Assembly (NCBI GenBank): GCA_964472545.1
Contig: CAYYNP010000064.1
Span: 1-36,985, forward strand
Source of the DNA: CAYYNP01 sp964472545
Lineage (GTDB): Bacteria > Planctomycetota > Planctomycetia > Pirellulales > Thermoguttaceae
Direction: 5' to 3'
DNA length: 36,985 nucleotides
Under the pieces are notes generated by a model. That model ran no database searches. It was given only the letters and a program-made list of their open reading frames with translations, and was not told the DNA's origin. Numbering within the stretch: position 1 is the first letter of the stretch; every line of letters starts with the position of its first letter. Shown piece by piece: positions 33,625-36,985 of this stretch. The position numbers and the translations under genes were made by a program.

Positions 33625-35040
33625 CTAGTCCGCAACGAAGTTTTGGATGATCCCCGCCTGGGCGATGCCGCCGGCCGCAAGGGAGTGTTTCAGTTGAGCC
33701 AACTGTCGTTCGTCGGTCGTATGGGCATTATGGACCAAGGCCACCGCGTCGAGCCGGGCAGCGATGGCACGCACGGACCAGTCGGTGTCGGGCGCGTCGG
33801 TGTCGGGATCGTCTGCCTCGAGGGGGCCCGGATCGACCAGCACCAGATCGTAGTTCGCGGCCAGCGTGCGGATTGCCTGAACGAAGCAGCGCTGCTGCTC
33901 GGCCGAGCGTCCGGCGTCGGCGGCCGGGTTGCACATCGGCAGCACGGTCAGCCCGTCCTCGGCCGATTCGATCAAGACTTCCTCCAACGGCATCTGTCCG
34001 CTGAGCACGTCTTCGAAGCCGTAGCTTGCCAACAGCCCCAGGCGCCGGGCCAGCTTGGGATTTGCCGGATGGGCGTCGACCAGCGCCACGCGGAAGCCGC
34101 GTTCGGCGAGCCGGCGCCCGGCACAGATCAGCAGCGTGGTGGCCCCTTCACCACTTCGGCAGCCGCCGATGCCGAGCACCTTGCGGCCCCGCGTCATCTC
34201 GGCCACCAGCCCATCGGCCAGACGATCCAATTCCTGCGAGACCGTTTCGTTCAAGCGGCGGCAGACCTTCGGCCAATTGAAGCGATCGACCTGCAGCATC
34301 GGGCTGAACGGCTCGCTGGCGACGTCGGCCGATGCGTCGTCGCCGGTCATCTCGTCCGAAATCGACCGGCCCCAATCGCCGACGGAATGGTGCCCTGGGA
34401 TAGGGGATCCACCGGAAGCGTTCGAGTGCTGCCCGCTGGCTCCGTTCGGGCGCTGCCCCTTGGCTCCGTTCGGGCGCTGCCCCCTGGCCGCGATGTGCGG
34501 CGGCGGAACCGTTTGCGCGGCGGAACCTGCTTCTAGAGCTGCCGCGGCGGCCGGATCGATGCGATGTACGAATCCGGCGCGCTGGGAGTCTTCGGCTTCG
34601 GGACGCCTCACCGGCGGCAGGACTTCCGCCGGACGGTCGTTTTGCGGTGTGGAACGCGGCGGCGCAGACTGGTCCTGCGATGTCGCCCCGGTCGAGACGG
34701 TCTCGGTGTGTGCCGTCTCGGTAAAGGCCTCGGAGGTGATCTCAGCGATCCGTGGTTCTTCGGCGGGCGGAACGGGTGAGGTATCGATGGTGTTGTCGCC
34801 GGGCGGTTCGGGAGAAGTTTCGGGAAGCGAGCCGATCGGCTCATCTCGCGGCAAGACGGCTTCGATTTCCGGTGCCTGCCGCGCGGGTGGGTGCAATGCC
34901 GACCCGCCGTTCGCCACGTCGGCCGAACTTTGCGGTTGCCTTTGCGCCGGCGGCGCGCGGTCATCGTCCGGCGACGCTGCCGTCAGTGGCGCGGCGCTGT
35001 GCCCATACGCCCGAATAAAAGCACGATCGAAGGCTGTCAT
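33625..35040 (-). CDS. BY-kinase/CpsD-like P-loop protein with degenerate Walker A
   Basis: Encodes 471 residues. ATG at 35040 follows GTAGGT. Residues 1 to about 250 are low complexity (Pro, Ala, Ser, Glu, Thr) with a repeat of GQRPNGA (about 187-203). The C-terminal 200 residues are MinD/CpsD-like: GGCRSGEGATTLL (292-304), ALVDAHPANPKLARRLGL (319-336, the Walker A'-type segment) and a DLVLVDPGPLE strand. In place of the P-loop Lys there is Ala300, so ATP hydrolysis is doubtful. No tyrosine-rich tail is seen, so it may not be an autokinase. It lies between a proline-rich membrane gene (8 bases upstream) and the ATPase gene (6 bases downstream). A regulatory partner of polysaccharide export is likely. 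Confidence 0.85.
   Translation of the reverse strand: MTAFDRAFIRAYGHSAAPLTAASPDDDRAPPAQRQPQSSADVANGGSALHPPARQAPEIEAVLPRDEPIGSLPETSPEPPGDNTIDTSPVPPAEEPRIAEITSEAFTETAHTETVSTGATSQDQSAPPRSTPQNDRPAEVLPPVRRPEAEDSQRAGFVHRIDPAAAAALEAGSAAQTVPPPHIAARGQRPNGAKGQRPNGASGQHSNASGGSPIPGHHSVGDWGRSISDEMTGDDASADVASEPFSPMLQVDRFNWPKVCRRLNETVSQELDRLADGLVAEMTRGRKVLGIGGCRSGEGATTLLICAGRRLAERGFRVALVDAHPANPKLARRLGLLASYGFEDVLSGQMPLEEVLIESAEDGLTVLPMCNPAADAGRSAEQQRCFVQAIRTLAANYDLVLVDPGPLEADDPDTDAPDTDWSVRAIAARLDAVALVHNAHTTDERQLAQLKHSLAAGGIAQAGIIQNFVAD
34424..34495. repeat. 24-bp in-frame repeat in the kinase-like gene
   Basis: Three approximate 24-base units coding for GQRPNGA(K/S) or a diverged version (GQHSNASG), within the low-complexity region. 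The two strongest copies differ at very few bases, suggesting recent slippage. Confidence 0.7.
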
Positions 35041-35048
35041 TCGATGAC

Positions 35049-36056
35049 CTACCTGGGTTGCGAGTCGCGAATGGTCCCCTGCAGGCGTGCCACGCCGGGC
35101 ACTGCCGGCGGATACATCGCATTGGGGTGGACAACGCCCGTCGGCGGCCACTGGGCTCCTTGCTCTAGGGGAGCGACCGGCCGTGACGGGTCGGGCTGAG
35201 TCGCGGGGAGCTGTGGCAGTACCTGGTCGCCGGGTTGCGGATACGGCTGCATGTATCCCGGTCCAGGCCGCCGTGCCTCGAATCCGCCGGGGACCGGCGG
35301 CAGCGTGGGAGTTGGCTGAGGCAGCGGCGTCAGGCCCTGCATGGAAGCACCCAACGGCGGCAAGTGAGGGCCGCCGGAGAGGTTCGGGGGCGTCGTCGGC
35401 GGATCGGAGACTCCGTGGACCGGTAGGGGCGTCGGTGGAATCGGTGTGCCGGGAATCTGGCTGGGAGGCTGGCTGGGAGGCTGGCTGGGAGGCTGACCAG
35501 GCTGAAACAAGTTCGGCATCGGCTGCAACGGCTGGGTTTCCCAAGGCTTGGGTGCCGTCGTCGGCTGGTAGCCGTTGTTGTCGGGCGTCGCGGTTGCGTC
35601 TCCGCCGGGCTGTTTGAGGTGGTCGGGAATGGACGGAAGCTCTGGGTTTAGCCCGTCGGGAGGCTTGAAATCGACCGCCTCTGCCGCCGGCTGGCCGGGC
35701 GAATCCTGATCGTTCGGGTTAAACAGTGGGGCTTTCTCGGCCCAGGGCGCGGGAGACTTGCCGCCTTCCTGTTCCGGTTTCTTGTTCAGCGTGTGGATGA
35801 TCACTCCGATCGCCAGCACCAGGAGGATTCCCAACACGACGGTCGCGGTTGCCCAGGGGCCCATGATTCGGCCACCAAAACGGCCGGATCCGCCGTCCCG
35901 CGTCGAATCGACGGCATCCACGTCAGGCACTCGGGCCAAGACCCTGTCCTCTTGGGGGGGCTCGGTCGGGCGGCAGGTCGTCTCGGCCGGCCCTACGGCC
36001 ACCTGCCGGGTGGCGTCGTCGGCCGTCCAGCCGTCGGTTGTATTGTGTGTGCTCAT
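35049..36056 (-). CDS. Single-pass membrane protein with proline-rich extracytoplasmic tail
   Basis: Encodes 335 residues from the ATG at 36056, preceded by GGAGGG; longer starts at 36077 and 36125 are less well placed. Residues 1-66 are hydrophilic and probably cytoplasmic. One membrane helix spans about 67-90 (WATATVVLGILLVLAIGVIIHTL). The remaining 245 residues are rich in Pro, Gln and Gly with QPPSQPPSQPPSQ, and no folded domain is recognised. It lacks the Wzz chain-length-determinant fold that usually occupies this position in exosortase-type loci. It is the first gene of the operon with the kinase-like and ATPase genes. It may span the wall or anchor the complex. Confidence 0.75.
   Translation of the reverse strand: MSTHNTTDGWTADDATRQVAVGPAETTCRPTEPPQEDRVLARVPDVDAVDSTRDGGSGRFGGRIMGPWATATVVLGILLVLAIGVIIHTLNKKPEQEGGKSPAPWAEKAPLFNPNDQDSPGQPAAEAVDFKPPDGLNPELPSIPDHLKQPGGDATATPDNNGYQPTTAPKPWETQPLQPMPNLFQPGQPPSQPPSQPPSQIPGTPIPPTPLPVHGVSDPPTTPPNLSGGPHLPPLGASMQGLTPLPQPTPTLPPVPGGFEARRPGPGYMQPYPQPGDQVLPQLPATQPDPSRPVAPLEQGAQWPPTGVVHPNAMYPPAVPGVARLQGTIRDSQPR
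35456..35494. repeat. 12-bp in-frame tandem repeat (QPPS)
   Basis: About three perfect GGCTGGGAGGCT units (plus strand) that encode the QPPS repeat on the minus strand. Part of the proline-rich tail. Confidence 0.85.
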
Positions 36057-36238
36057 GCCCAGATTCCCTCCTCGCATGTCTTGGCCACCGGTTGCGGCGC
36101 GCACAGGCTTACAGAAACACTCCAATCATGGGGGTTATCGGTCCGGGTTGTGCAATTCTTGAGAGTTATGGTGAATCCGACGACTGGGTAAGACAGGAAG
36201 CTTGGCGAGTGACGCCGCGGACACGTCTACCTGCGTGC

Positions 36239-36268
36239 GTGACAGACGGTGGGCGCGTTGCCTATACT
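36239..36268 (+). promoter_or_regulatory. Candidate promoter of the right-edge sulfatase
   Basis: GTGACA (36239-36244), 18-base spacer, TATACT (36263-36268). Leader of about 78 bases to the ATG at 36353. Confidence 0.45.
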
Positions 36269-36352
36269 CAGCGTTTGCATCGTCGACCGGCCGCGCACAC
36301 CGCGGCACGGGCGGCGAGTGACGATCTCCTTTCCATCACTGGAGACGCGCCG

Positions 36353-36985
36353 ATGAACGGACCGATGGCCAGACGTTTGCCCCCTCTGTTGCTGACTATC
36401 TTGATGGTTGGCCCACTGTTCTCGATCCTGTTGTCGAGCCGGCCCTGCCGATCTGAGGACCAAACCCCGCGGCCAAACGTCGTGTTGGTGATGACCGACG
36501 ACCAGGGCTACGGCGACGTGGCAGCCCACGGCAACACGATGATCCGCACGCCGAACCTCGACCGGCTGCACGGCCAGAGCGTGCGGCTGACGGATTTCCA
36601 CGTCGATCCGACCTGCTCACCCACCCGGTCGGCGTTGATGACCGGCCGATATTCCAGCCGCACGGGCGTCTGGCACACGATCATGGGCCGGTCGCTCTTG
36701 CGACGCGACGAAGTCACCCTGGGCGACCTGTTTGCCAAGAACGGCTACCGCACGTCGATGGTCGGCAAGTGGCATTTGGGCGACAACTACCCTCTGCGTC
36801 CGCAGGATCGCGGTTTCCAGGAGGTCCTCTGTCACGGCGGCGGAGGCATCGGCCAAACGCCCGACTATTGGGGCAACGACTACTTCGACGACACCTATTG
36901 GCACAACGGTACGCCCAAGCCATACACGGGCTATTGCACGGACGTCTTCTTCGACGCGGCGCTGAAGTTCATCGAGAAGAACCGC
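36353..36985 (+). CDS. Secreted type I sulfatase, N-terminal part (cut by window edge)
   Basis: The frame stays open for 211 codons to the end of the window. Translation from the ATG at 36353 gives a signal peptide (residues about 9-33), then PNVVLVMTDDQGYGD with metal-binding Asp49 and Asp50. Cys88 in CSPTRSALMTGR (88-99) is the formylglycine site (C-x-P-T-R). The segment MVGKWHLGDNYP and DRGFQEVL follow as in arylsulfatase A-type enzymes. A type I sulfatase, likely periplasmic and acting on sulfated carbohydrate. It differs from the sulfatase at 13052 in the signature (CSPTR versus CVPSR), so the two are probably different subfamilies. The C-terminal part is missing. Confidence 0.93.
   Translation, partial: MNGPMARRLPPLLLTILMVGPLFSILLSSRPCRSEDQTPRPNVVLVMTDDQGYGDVAAHGNTMIRTPNLDRLHGQSVRLTDFHVDPTCSPTRSALMTGRYSSRTGVWHTIMGRSLLRRDEVTLGDLFAKNGYRTSMVGKWHLGDNYPLRPQDRGFQEVLCHGGGGIGQTPDYWGNDYFDDTYWHNGTPKPYTGYCTDVFFDAALKFIEKNR

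Noticed and set aside
32620..34536. 638-codon plus-strand open frame
   Set aside because: Antisense to the Walker-motif-bearing ATPase and kinase-like genes; no motif of its own.

Overview
The window reads as a scaffold from a GC-rich planctomycete, probably of the Pirellulales type and possibly a metagenome assembly. The lines of evidence are: a cysteine-rich YTV cell-wall protein; a secreted beta-propeller protein with the planctomycete N-terminal LEPR-x-LLS-like motif and a C-terminal dockerin pair; two formylglycine sulfatases; a secreted PQQ-type propeller; STAS/HATPase switch proteins; and genes in many short, mixed-orientation units. Genus-level assignment cannot be made from the sequence alone. 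One 100-base N gap (38-137) lies inside a 37-bp tandem repeat, so the left edge is not fully resolved.

Layout. 1-255: tandem repeat array with gap. 303-2231: an alpha/beta-hydrolase-like protein, then a secreted family 10 pectate lyase. 2192-2462: a nested palindromic element flanked by imperfect direct repeats, then a large secreted PQQ propeller with a methyltransferase-like N-terminus (minus strand). 5877-6869: a TOPRIM-like protein that seems to lack catalytic acids, convergent with the YTV wall protein (minus). 8247-9854: a secreted esterase-like protein. 9981-16355, all minus strand: a carboxypeptidase-regulatory-like repeat protein, a sulfatase and glycerol kinase. 16582-19097: a compact type IV pilus/type II secretion alignment module in two reading frames (PilM-PilN-like and PilO-PilP-like fusions). 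19104-20376: two small secreted planctomycete-type proteins separated by a region with a 16-bp tandem repeat. 20579-21414: STAS anti-anti-sigma protein and HATPase anti-sigma kinase. 21563-24829: LEPR/beta-propeller/dockerin protein. 24941-32189: a mixed block of a DUF1963-like protein, a GH13 amylase, an orphan protein, a second DUF1963 protein, a Cys-rich protein, a secreted HEAT-repeat protein and a secreted SnoaL-like protein. 32797-36056 (minus): a tight three-gene operon of a proline-rich membrane protein, a BY-kinase-like P-loop protein and an ExeA/XrtA-type ATPase. 36353-end: the start of a second sulfatase, cut by the window edge.

Functional picture. Many products carry export signals: polysaccharide-degrading or desulfating enzymes (pectate lyase, sulfatases), surface proteins (YTV, dockerin/propeller, PQQ propeller) and a pilus/secretion assembly platform. 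This fits a heterotroph that lives on complex sulfated or pectic polysaccharides. Glycerol kinase and the amylase add cytoplasmic carbon metabolism. The ATPase/kinase-like/membrane operon resembles the regulatory part of exosortase-type exopolysaccharide loci.

The most unusual observations are: (1) an approximately 79-bp palindromic element that appears to have inserted in frame into the signal-peptide region of the sulfatase at 13052-14830; (2) the fused PilMN/PilOP genes; (3) the three-gene kinase/ATPase operon with a degenerate P-loop; (4) the nested-palindrome element between the pectate lyase and PQQ propeller genes; (5) the 37-bp self-complementary tandem repeat at the scaffold gap. Promoters listed are by-eye matches to -35/-10 consensus and are candidates only.
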